Source: Phaseolus vulgaris (taxonomy: Eukaryota; Streptophyta; Magnoliopsida; Fabales; Fabaceae). From it: a stretch of DNA of 64,000 bases. Below the pieces are notes generated by a model. The model saw only the letters and a program-made list of their open reading frames with translations. It had not been told where the DNA came from and made no database searches. The DNA is taken from contig NC_023759.2 of NCBI RefSeq assembly GCF_000499845.2, forward strand, positions 43,990,672 through 44,054,671, given 5' to 3'. Positions 24,001 through 35,239 of the stretch are shown in pieces (within the stretch, counting starts at the first letter, position 1; each line of letters starts with the position of its first letter). A program made the position numbers and the translations under genes.

Positions 24001-27000
24001 TTTATAGACTGTTTTACAACCTAATTAAGGAAAGAAATAATAGGTAATGAAAGCCAGAAATAATGGGTGTTTAAAGTTGTACAAATCAAATAAAATCAAA
24101 TCACTAACAAATCTGTTCTAATAAATATAAAATGGAATATGCGCTTAATTATAACATAATTCTCCTGATTATGCAACAGAGTCTATCCTACATAGAGTTT
24201 GTTGGGCCTATTGTGCCATCTCGCTATCGGGTCACTATCGAATCACCCATAAATATATAGTCTCACGCATAAGTTGGTTGGTCTCGATGTGACGAGGGTG
24301 TGTTGGAGATCCCACATCGACTAGAGATAAGGTCAATTCATAATATATAAGTGGGTGCAAACCTCACTTTACAAACTGGTTTTGTAAGACTGAGTTAGAC
24401 TTAAAGTCCATTTCTTAGCTCCATCAAAGTTCATTATGTGGTCCTATCTACTTTTTTTTTTACGTGGATTATTTTTATTTTATTCTGGTTTTAACAAAAA
24501 AAAGTGTCTTCCACATCATCAAATCAACATCCAAAACAAATTCTCCCATCTTTTCTAACCATGTTATCATTATTGATAAGATGGATGAGTTAACTATTCA
24601 ATTTTGGTTTCCAAAATTAGGTTATGGTTAAGTGGGAGTACAACGTACTCTTGGGAAGAGAATGGATACACAGGAAGATGTGTGTACCATCGAGCCTCAA
24701 CCAGTGCATCATGCTATGGCATAACAATTACGTTAAAGTTTGCGGACCCAAGGCAGCGGAAGTCTACGCTGATGCTTATGACTATTCAAAGGGCGATCTT
24801 CAAATCAGGTTTTTCGGTCTGATCGACCGATTGCCGCTATTGAAGCCCCGTCGAAGACACCAGTCGATCGGGCCTCGACGACACAAACAAGTCAGTGATG
24901 TTAGGCTACAAATCCCATTTCACTAAAACTACTAAGTCCATTCATACAAAACATTGTGAAAATGGATAAATATTGATGTTCAATTATGTAGCATTATTAA
25001 TTCCACTTTTCATACCTCACTAAAACTATTTTCCATCCCCATGAGATACTTGCATTAGTTTGGAGTGAGGGTTGGGCCCTTTATATCAATGACATAACAT
25101 CTATACAGTGTGTGCCAAGATCCCTTGATACTTCTTGCTCCACGACAATTTGAGGCCCTATGTTTTCTTATCTTGGGTTCATTTTGCCTTACATGATTTC
25201 AATGAGCTCCTTGCCCCATTTACAAATATAAAGGAACTTGAGAACCACATTACGCTCTTTATGACCTGGGGCTTGTTTGGCTTTCCATAAGAGTATGTTG
25301 TTACCTATAATCAGATCTTGGGATCAATAGTAAATCCTTCTTTGTATTCCTCGGAAAATAAACATGAAAACACATACTTCATCTATAAGGGAAAATACTA
25401 CCTTTGCATATAAAGTAATAGCTTTGAACACCTTCCTAGAACTAAATCTAAAAATCTCTTGAAATGCAAACATTGCCTCTGCAGTCGACATACCAATGAT
25501 AGCTGCCAAAAGTTGCATGGCAAATCCCCTTGTTCACCCAATATTTCCTACACATCTACCGTTTGAGTCTCTCATTTTGCTCCTACACTGCCAATTGATC
25601 TACCTTGCTTGACTCTAGCAACTTATGAAGACTTTATCAAAAGTTGCAAGACACTCTAATCTACTAGTAACGTTTCCTTGGTGGAACACACCGGTAATCA
25701 TTTGCATGTTTCTCAAAATTTCCTTCTTAGTCCTTGAGTTATTGACTAGTTCAAACGGTCATATATCTGGTAATATACTCATGCACTAGAATTAAAATAG
25801 ACAAAGGATTATGCTCATCAAAGAAGTAAAATAAGCAATTAACAATACTTCAAGCTTCATGATACAAACCACCGACATGACGCGACATAGTTGTTGGAAT
25901 AGGAAAGAAGGGGAAGCATAATAAATTCAAGTTGAGTTGAGAGCAAAGAATCTGATTTGTTTATCAACAAAGTTTGCATTTATAATTATTGAAATAACAA
26001 AAATAGATTGGTGAATTAGGAGATATAATTATCAACAAATAATAGACTTGCTTTGCTCCTTAAGTAAAAGTAGTGATTGAATGACTTGCTCCTCAAGTAA
26101 AAATGTCAGCCTATAATGTATTTGCTCATCAAACTGAAAGAGAAATATAAAGTCATGTGCAATACAGTAAGCAAATATTTTTAACACTTCTCTTTGCTTT
26201 AAGGATTGCAAACTTAAAGCTTCTGTCTTAAGAGTATGAACTTGGTTTTCTATTTTACAGCTAACAAGAGTACCAACTCTATTTTTTCACTTAAGAAAAA
26301 TAACTCAATGTTGAAATCCTTAGTTTTTTTCATGAAAAATGGGATAATAGGATATGGCTATTAAGCTTGCTTGTCAACAAGCATCTATGGTTCTTTCCTT
26401 CTACTTCATGTTAAGGTCAATTAAAATCATCCTCAACCACAAAACTTGGTCGAAAGCAGTGGTAGCAACAATAAATTCAGCTTCTGTCAAATATTGAGCA
26501 ACATCTCTTTGTTTTTTTTAGCACCATGAGAAAAAAATCAATCCAAAGCGAAACAATACCTTGAAGTACTTCTCATATCATCAAATTGGTCAACCACAAT
26601 CAATGTCAACAAATTCTATCTGAACATCCTTTTTGCAACCAGAACATCAGCTTTTCACTTGTGCAATGTATAAACCAAGACAATATTTTCAAAATTTAGG
26701 ATGTTGAGATGAGTGACTATAAGATTCATCATGCAACCAATTATTCTTCTAAAATGTCTGGTTTATCTTCTTTGTTCCATCTTCCTTACAATGTTTTTCC
26801 TTCTGCATCATAGTAATGATCATTTCTTTACATTCTTCAAGTTTAAATTTTTTCAAAATCCCCTTGGCATACTTATTTTGACTAAAGAAGGCTTCGTGAT
26901 CTTTTTTAAACTCCATTCCGGAAAGAAGGTCATTAAACCAAGATTTTTCATCTCAAAAACCATCATAATCTCTTCTAACATGAGACTCAAGTCACATACC

Positions 27001-30000
27001 TTGTAATTGAATCCTAACACTCTTGTTTAAATTTTCAAAAGTAAAAATTTGTTTTTAAAAGTTGTAGATATTGGTCTTCTTAGTCAATCTCTAATCCCCA
27101 CCCTTGAGTCTCGAATTAAGGTATCCCCTAAAAAGGTTGCAACTAAGGTGGGTCAGAGGTGATCACAATTATAGCGACTTTTCATCAACAAAAAAAATCT
27201 TTAAAACCAATTAAACAAATGATCATTTCTTTAAAGTTGATTAAACAGCGTTTTAAAAAATGATTTAATTTATAAAATAGTTTTCTGGATAAATAAGAGA
27301 ATATTTTGAAATTGTGAGTGTAAAACTCCTTTACCGAACATCCACTATAGGACAATAAACTCTAGTTAGTATAATTGTTTGTACGCAATGTATATTTTCA
27401 TGATTCAATGGAATTTTTAAAATAATTTATGGATGAAGTCATTCATTGATAATGTTTATCTTTTTAACTTCCAATATTTGGAATATTGCAGTTTATTGTC
27501 TTGGCACCAGTTTAAAATATTTGGAATATTGCAGTTTAATTAATCACCAGTTTTCCTTTTTGTCTTTTTTCACATATTCTGACTCTTCATTTCAAGTTCA
27601 TATTGATTCCGTCTTTAATATTATTTAGTGATGGACTTGGTTCGCTTTTGGAGCAAATGGTTGAGGTTTTATGTCGGCATGTATCGGATGAGTCTTCAAC
27701 TGTTCGTCGATTATGTTTGCGAGGATTAGTACAGGTCTTGTGTTTCACCTATGATACTTTGTTATGATTCATGTCACCATAGTTTCTTTCTTTTCAATTG
27801 TATTTATTTTAACATGAATGTATCCAATTTAAATGCTTGATTTCTTGCCAATTATCTTCTCTTTCTTGCAAATAGTTAATTTTCCTATATGAGAAATGTG
27901 CTTCAGTGCTTGCCAATATCTGCTCACTAACTTGGTGTTCATTACCTTTAAGACGATGATTAACTTTTTATAGTATTTGTTGAAAGGGAAAAAAATATAT
28001 GCAATAAAACCTATGTGTATGAGTTGAAAGAAATAGATGGAAATATATTTCTGAGATATTTTACAAATGTGATTACAGTCTCTATTTATCGATTGTATTA
28101 AAGGAAAAGAAAGAATAGGGTAAATCCCTTGTGTGTATTAAACACATATGGTTATGTTTATATAGGAAAAGAAACATATGGGCTAAGTCCATTACATAAA
28201 TATGAGATATCTAACAATATCTATAATATCTCATAATATCAAATAATATCTAATTATATCTAATAATATCTAACACTCCCCCTCAAGCTGGTGCATATAG
28301 ATCATATGTACCCAACTTGTTACAAATGTAATCAATCCTAGGCCCTCGTAAGGGTTTAGTAAAAATATCTGCTAATTGATTATTTGAATTAACAAACTCA
28401 GTCTTGATATCTCCCGATATAATCTTTTCTCGAATGAAATGACAATCAATCTCAATATGTTTTGTCCTTTCATGAAAAACTGGATTGAGCTAATATGAAG
28501 AGCAGCCTGATCATCACATATAAGTGTCATTTGAGTAACCTCTCCAAATTGCAATTCTTTAAGTAACTGTTTAAGCCAAATAAGCTCACAAGTAGCCGAG
28601 GCCATAGCTCTATATTCTGCTTCTGCACTAGATCTTGCTACAACACTTTGTTTCTTGCTCTTCCAAGAGATCAAGTTATCACCAATGGAAACACAATAAC
28701 CAGAAGTTGATCTTCTATCAGATGGAGATCCTGCCCAATCAGCATCTGAATAATAAACGACTTTAGTATGGTTATTATGACCATATAACAAACCTTTTCC
28801 AGGAGAGCCTATAATGTACTTCACTATACGAATGACTGCATTCCAATGATCTTCACATGGAGAATTAAGAAATTGACTCACCCAAAGGAAATATCAGGAC
28901 GAGTAACAGTGAGATAGTTCAATTTTCCAACTAATCTCCTGTACTTCTCAGGATCTGAAAAAGGCTCTCCCTGATTGGGTAGAAGCTTGACATTGGGATC
29001 CATGGGAGTATCAACAGATTTCGAATTCATCAACCCAATTTCCTCCAAAATATCTAATGCGTATTTTCTTTGAGAGATAACAATACCAGTATTGGATTGT
29101 GCTACCTCAATCCCCAAGAAATATCTGAGTTTGCCAAGATCTTTGGTCTGAAAGTGTTGACAAAGGTGTTGTTTTACTTGTGAGATGCCATGGTGATCAC
29201 TGCCTGTAAGAACAATGTCATCAACATATACTAGATACACCCAGCACTCAAGTGACGATAAAAAACTGAATGATCTCCTTCACTGCGAGTCATACCAAAT
29301 TGTTGAACAACATTGCTAAATTTTCCAAACCAAGCCCTAGGAGACTGCTTGAGGCCATATAAGGATTTGCGAAGACGACATACCAATCCAGAAGACTCCC
29401 CCTGAGCAACAAAACCGGGAGGTTGCTCCATGTAAATTTCTTTCTGCAAATCCCCATTAAGAAAAGCATTTTTAACATCCAGTTGATAAAGAGGCCATTG
29501 TGGAACAAGCTTCTGCATCTTGGCAAGACTAGGATGACCCAACCGAGCATGAATGAGAGATGGAGAATCCATAATTGCGCCAACATGTGCAGAGATCTGT
29601 AGTTGATAAAGTCCATGAGCCTCACATCCAGTGCCTATCATTCGTCCCGAACTCCGGTCCTGTAAAGTAACAGAATCTTTGGTAAAAGAAATAACACAAT
29701 CAAGGGAACGAGTGAGACGACTAATGGATAATAAGTTATATAGAGACCCATGGACATAAAGAACATTATCAATAGATAAAGATGAAAAAAGATTAATAGT
29801 ACCAACACCATGTGATGGTACCCTATATCCATTGGCCATGGTAACTGAAGGTATATAACCCGTAGTAGATAAGGAAGAGAAAAAAGATTTATTACCATTA
29901 ATGTGATTAGTGGCACCTGAATCTATAACCCAAGGGCCATGGGAAGTGGAGTGAGTGAGGCCAACAAAAGATGTACCTGAATGTGCAACAGAAGCTGTGG

Positions 30001-33000
30001 AACTAGGGTTCTGAAGATCCTCATATCATTTAAGAAATTCATTGAAAATAGCAGGCTAGCCTGGGGTATCAATTGAAGTATGGTCCATGGTAGAAGGTAG
30101 CCCAGGGGCAATTTGAGCAACCGCAACAGATCTAAGAGGACGACTATGTAAGGCATAACATTTGTCAATTTTGTGGCCAAGTTTGCCACAATGGTCACAC
30201 TTGTGACGCCCTTTGCCCGGCTTGTGAGGGCGAGTACGATCATTATACTGAGAGACTAAAGCAGAAGAGTCATCAACATGAGACGTTATATCAGCGGTGT
30301 GTTTACCTGGCACGCGCAAAAGGGTAGAACAAGTGGAAGTAAAATTGGGCACAATAGGAGATCCCAAAATTTGATCACGAACGTGAGAATAATCATCAGG
30401 AAGGCCGTGTAAACCCAATAACATGAAGAACTTGGATCTTTGTTCTAGTTCTTGAGAAGGAGTAGAGGCAGGAGGTAATAACTCGTTAAAATCATGAAGA
30501 AGAGCATGAAGTTTACCTAGATATTCTGCCATTGTACCATCAAGATGTTTGGGAGCAACAATTGTGAGAAGATTTTGACACACACCATAAAGACGTTGAG
30601 TATCATTGGTGTATAATAATTTTGCTTGTTCCCAAATTTCTGAACATGTCTCATAGGTACGAAAAATTTGTTTTAAAGATGAGTGAATGGTCGATTTGAT
30701 AACAATGCATAATTGAGCATCAATTTTCAACCAACGGAAAACCTCATTTTCAACAAGAGTAGGATAAGTAAGATGATCAACATAACCTTGACTCTTAAGC
30801 CATAATTTAATATCTGATGCCCAAGTGTCATAATTGGTTCCATCCAATTTGTCAATGGAAAGATGAACATTGACGTAATTAGTATAAATAGATGAATCCG
30901 GCATAATGACTGCGGAAGAAACCACAGTGCTAGCGCCAACGGAAGAAGCCATAGTGGCAGCGGAAGCGGAAGAAGCCATAGAAGATAAGGACAAATCCAG
31001 TCACCGGTTAATTGGCGGGAGCAACAAAGATGAAGGCTCCGACAACGATTCCGGCAACGTCTCCAGCGGAGGCTCCGACGACGGCTCAGGCGAAATTCCG
31101 GCGTGTTTCCGGTGACGGTGCGAGATTCCGGCGACGGGTCCGGCGGATACTCTGACGAGGTAGTGGTAGCTCCGGCGAGACAGTGGGACGGTGGCTGGAA
31201 AATTCCAGTGAATGGTGGGTTCACCAATAAAAATTGAACCCTAAACCCTAACCTTATGCTCTAGATACATATTAAAGGAAAAGAAAGAATAGGGTAAATC
31301 CCTTGTGTGTATTGAACACATAGGGTTATGTTTATATAGGAAAAGAAACATATGGGCTAAGCCCATTACATAAATATGAGATATCTAACAATATCTATAA
31401 TATCTCATAATATTGTTTTACAACCTAATTAAGGAAAGAAATAATAGGTAATGAAAGCCAGAAATAATGGGTGTTTAAAGTTGTACAAATCAAATAAAAT
31501 CAAATCATTAACAAATTTGTCCTAATAAATATAGAATGAAACCTGCACTTAATTATAACATAATTCTCCTGATTATGCAACACTCCCCCTCAAATTGGTG
31601 AATGTATATCTATCATTCCCAACTTGTAAGTAAGATCTTCGAATTGTTGTGTGGGATGTCCCTTAGTAAACATATCTGCCAATTGGAGTCTTGAAGGGAT
31701 GTACTCAGTGGCTATAAGACCATCATCATACTTCTCTTTAATAAAGTGTCGGTCTATCCCTACGTGCTTTGTTCGATCATGTTGAACCGGATTGTGTGCA
31801 ATATTGATATAGAGGACTTATTATCACACACCAAGCCCATAGGAGCTTCAGGTCCTCAAGTATGATCTTCATCCATAAGAGTTCACACAACCCTTGAGCC
31901 ATGGCTCTAAATTCTGCCTCTGCACTTGATCTTGCAACTACATTTTGCTTCTTGCTCCTCCATGTCACCAGATTTCCACCCCAGAACATGCAGTCGCCTG
32001 TGGTGGATCTCCTATCAACAATCGATCCTGCATAGTCAGCATCAGTATATACTTTCAGAGATAAGTTTTCCCCCCTTTTGACTAACAATCCTTTTCCTGG
32101 AGAGGCTTTTAAGTACTGAATAATTTTATTTTGGATCATGCATAAATTGGCTAACCACACTAATTGCATAGGCTATGTCTGGCCTAGTGTGTGATAGATA
32201 AATGAGTTTTTCCACAAGTCTTTGATATTGTGTCTTCTCCACTTTTTGGGTTTTCCTCATCATTCTCAATCCTATGATTTTGCTCTATTGACACTCTAGT
32301 GGCCTTACAACCCAACTTACCAGTCTCTTTGAGAAGATCAAGTATGTATTTCCTTTGAGAAATAAAGATGCCCTGTCTCGAGTAAGCAACCTCTATCCCA
32401 AGGAAGTACTTCAACTTCCCAAGATCCTTCATTTCAAATTGAGCAGCTAGTCTCTCCCTCAAATTTTGTTTTTCAATCTCATCATCACCTATAATAATCA
32501 TATAATCTACATAGACCAAAGTAGAGTGAGTTTACCATTCTGAGAATGTTTTATTTACAGAGTATGGTCACCTTGGCTTTGTCGGTACCCCAAAGATACC
32601 GTAGCTTGAGTAAACCTTCCAAACCAAGCACGAGGTGATTGTTTAAGACCATATAGGGCCTTCTTAAGTCTGCACGCCTTATTCCCTTCATTAACAACAC
32701 CATAACCAGGTGGAATCTCTATGTATACTTCTTCCTCCAAGTTTCCATGCTAGAAGGCATTTTTAACATCAAATATGCATTGCCCAACCAAAGTGTGCTG
32801 CTAGGGAGACAATAATCCTGATTGTATTCATTTTTGCCACTGGAGCAAAAGTCTTCTCATAATCGACCATGTTGGAAATCCCACATCGACTAGAGATTAG
32901 AACCTTTCATTGTATATAAGTGGGTGCAAACCTCAACCCTATGAGCCGGTTTTATGGGGTTGAGTTAGGCTTAAAGTCCACTTCGTAATATGGTATCAGA

Positions 33001-35203
33001 GCCATTTTCAAGCCTATCCTAGCGAATGTTTGTGTTGGGCCTATCGTGCCACCCGCTATCGGGCCGCTATCGGACCACCCATAATATATAGTCCCATGTA
33101 CAAGTTGGTAGTCTCGGCTTGAGGGGGGGTGTGTTGGAGATCCCACATCGACTAGAGATTAGAGCCTTTCATAGTATATAAGTGGGTGCAAACCTCACCT
33201 CATTGAACCGGTTTTATGGGGTTGAGTTAGGCTTAAAGTCCACTTCGTAATATGGTATCAGAAGTTTGAGTGTACCCTTTTGCAACCAACCTTGCTTTAT
33301 ACCGATCCAGTGTGCCATCAGACTTATACTTAAGTGTGTATATCCACCTACAACTCACTGCTTTCTTATCTTTTGGTCTCTCTACAATCTCCCAAGTCTC
33401 ATTCCTTTCTAATGCGCTCATTTCTTCATTCATGGCTCGAATCCAGTTCTCATCTTTTAAGGCTTCTTGTACCGATGTAGGGATTATGATAGAATCAATA
33501 GCTGAAAGAAAACTCTGGTGCTGCATAGAATGTTTTTCTCTAGACACAAATTGGGATATAGGATATTTGACACAAGATCTTTTTTCTTTTCTCAAGGCAA
33601 TAGGTAAATCATTTAGGTTAGGTTCAAAAGCCAATTATCTTCTCTTTCTTGCAAATAGTTAATTTTCCTATATGAGAAATGTGCTTCATTGCTTGCCAAT
33701 ATCTGCTCACTAACTTGGTGTTCATTTCCTATATGAGAAATGTGCTTCATTGCTTGCCAATATCTGCTCACTAACTTTTTATACCTTGACTCTTCCTTTT
33801 GAAAAATTTCATTAATTTTCTCTTTAACCTTGTCCAATGCTTCAGAAATGTATGACATGGCTGGTTTTGAATCACTACTACAAGCCTTAGAACTTTTGCA
33901 AGTGGAATCACACACTTTAAGCAATATTGATTGATTTCCAAATTCTGCAATCAGTCAACAACACTAGGTTGATCACTTGTATGACCTACTTTTGTAGGCA
34001 TGTGGTCTAGTGACCCGTTCCTCCAACACATAGATAGATCTAAGAGCATTATTTTTTTGCTTAATGCAATTTAATGTAAGATAGTGAACCTTGTCACAAG
34101 AGGACATGTCTAGTAGTGCTTTTCTTTGCATTGGCAAGGAATGCTAAACACTCTACAATGTCCTCAAGGACTAGATCAAGAGTTAAACAAGGGGACCAAA
34201 ACAATTTGGTTCTCTTTTCCATTAACATTTACTCAGCTTCCACAAGTTTAATATTAAAGTTTAAAACTAACTCATACTCACAAAACCGACTTAAAAAAAC
34301 GGGCTTATAAGGTGAGGATTTTCCCACTTATATATTTTAAATTGGTTATATCTCCAGTCGATGTGGGATCTCTAGCACACCCTTATCGTGCTAAGGCATG
34401 TACATCTCATGCATGAGACTAGATATTCTTAGGTGACACAATAGACCCATCAAACCTCGTTACGAGAGACTTTGATACCATATTAAGAAGTAATTTTAAG
34501 CTCAACTCATCCTCACAAAACCGACTTATAATGTGGGATCTCCAACAATTACCAACCCCATTTGTCAAGTCTTGTGCATTTTTGTCCCCAATTTCTTCCA
34601 CAATGTTGTCAAACAACTCAAACATTTCTTTATCACATCACTAGTTTCAATAAACTTGAAGAAAACAAACCTACTTGGACTATTAACAGGAAACTTAGTT
34701 AGTTATCTTCCATTGCCATCTGTCCAACCATATAGACAAACTACACCTCTCAAACCACATAGACAACATAAAGTTGTTTAGAAATTAGAAACAAACTAAA
34801 CATTACAAAACAGAGGAAAGGATATCTCTAACACTAGTGAAGCCTCTTCCTTCTTGAAGTATATTTTGTTAACTAGGTTGGTGACTTGAGCATGTAGACA
34901 ACCTGCCGACTACCTAAACTCTGGTAACTATTTTCGAGGACCCATTAACTTGGTATATTTTTCATTTTTTTCTTGTTTTTACTTGTTAGAAGGAGAGGAA
35001 GCTGAAGGACATGTCTATTCGAATAATGAGGAAAATGATTATATTGAGTTAGAAGGGAAGGATGAACATTAGTTTTGTACTGGGTCATTGTGTCTTTGTA
35101 TTTCCTTTTGTTTATGTGTAATGACAATGATGAGATCGAGACTTTGATGAATGTTATGAATTTTTGTTTTATATTGTTTTTGATTTATTTTTTACTTTTA
35201 CAG

Positions 35204-35239
<36 letters not shown>

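Larger units (their letters stand above)
20005..24178 (-). mobile_element. Ty1/copia family C, copy in SGR6 intron 19: near complete but gag-less
   Basis: Left LTR about 20007-20239, right LTR about 23958-24178, target duplication GAGTC. On the minus strand: GC-rich leader (23640-23950), retropepsin start (DSGVTDHMT region near 23500), pre-integrase and integrase (22565-23476), RT (21320-22156) and RT/RNase H (20252-21214). Gag is absent between leader and protease, and no PBS sequence is seen next to the right LTR. The RT is split by frame breaks around 21220-21320. It is antisense to SGR6. Confidence 0.85.
19863..24418 (+). mobile_element. TRIM (5' LTR 19863-19998, 3' LTR 24301-24418) split by a copia insertion
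   Basis: The 5' LTR begins TGTTGGATATCCCACATCG and ends near a degenerate PBS (ATGATATCAAAGCC, 19981). The internal start AGCCATTTAGAGTC stops at ~20004. It resumes at 24179 as GAGTCTATCC, continues with GTTGGGCCTATTGTGCCA and the purine tract GACGAGGGTG, and ends in the 3' LTR from 24301. GAGTC is present on both sides of the inserted copia, as expected for a 5-bp target duplication. The TRIM therefore predates that copia. Confidence 0.75.
28096..31412 (-). mobile_element. Ty1/copia element D, integrase-deleted, nested in family C LTR
   Basis: Left LTR 28096-28275 (180 bp, TGTTAGATA...TTTAATA on minus), right LTR about 31270-31412 with its outer ~35 bp missing. The PBS-like TGTATCTAGAGC lies inside the right LTR. 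Minus-strand order: GC-rich leader, gag (30056-30994), broken protease, pre-integrase fused to RT (29231-29839), RT (28878-29240), RNase H (28372-28881), polypurine tract (AGCTTGAGGGGGAGTG). The integrase core is gone, so it is non-autonomous. The palindrome at 15.6 kb is built from this LTR. Confidence 0.85.
28023..33632 (-). mobile_element. Ty1/copia family C, 5'-truncated copy in SGR6 intron 20, hosting copia D and a TRIM
   Basis: The LTR is split by copia D: 28023-28095 and 31413-31582. The polypurine tract and RNase H follow (31777-32169, [10 protein letters not shown]), then RT pieces 32184-32519 ([11 protein letters not shown], a mutated YVDD), 32555-32740 ([21 protein letters not shown]) and 33233-33634. 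The last two are separated by the TRIM at 32870-33260. It ends abruptly at 33632 inside the spacer before RT: integrase, protease, gag and 5' LTR are missing. Antisense to SGR6. Confidence 0.8.

Noticed and set aside
31777..32740. Functional reverse transcriptase gene
   Set aside because: The catalytic YVDD is mutated (YVDY), frames are broken and integrase, protease and gag are absent.
32870..33260. Cassandra-type TRIM
   Set aside because: The LTR lacks the 5S rRNA-derived box A/box C region that defines Cassandra and starts with a different sequence.
34116..34310. A + strand 64-codon ORF ([12 protein letters not shown]) as a gene
   Set aside because: It is the reverse of hAT transposase blocks readable on the minus strand and has no support of its own.
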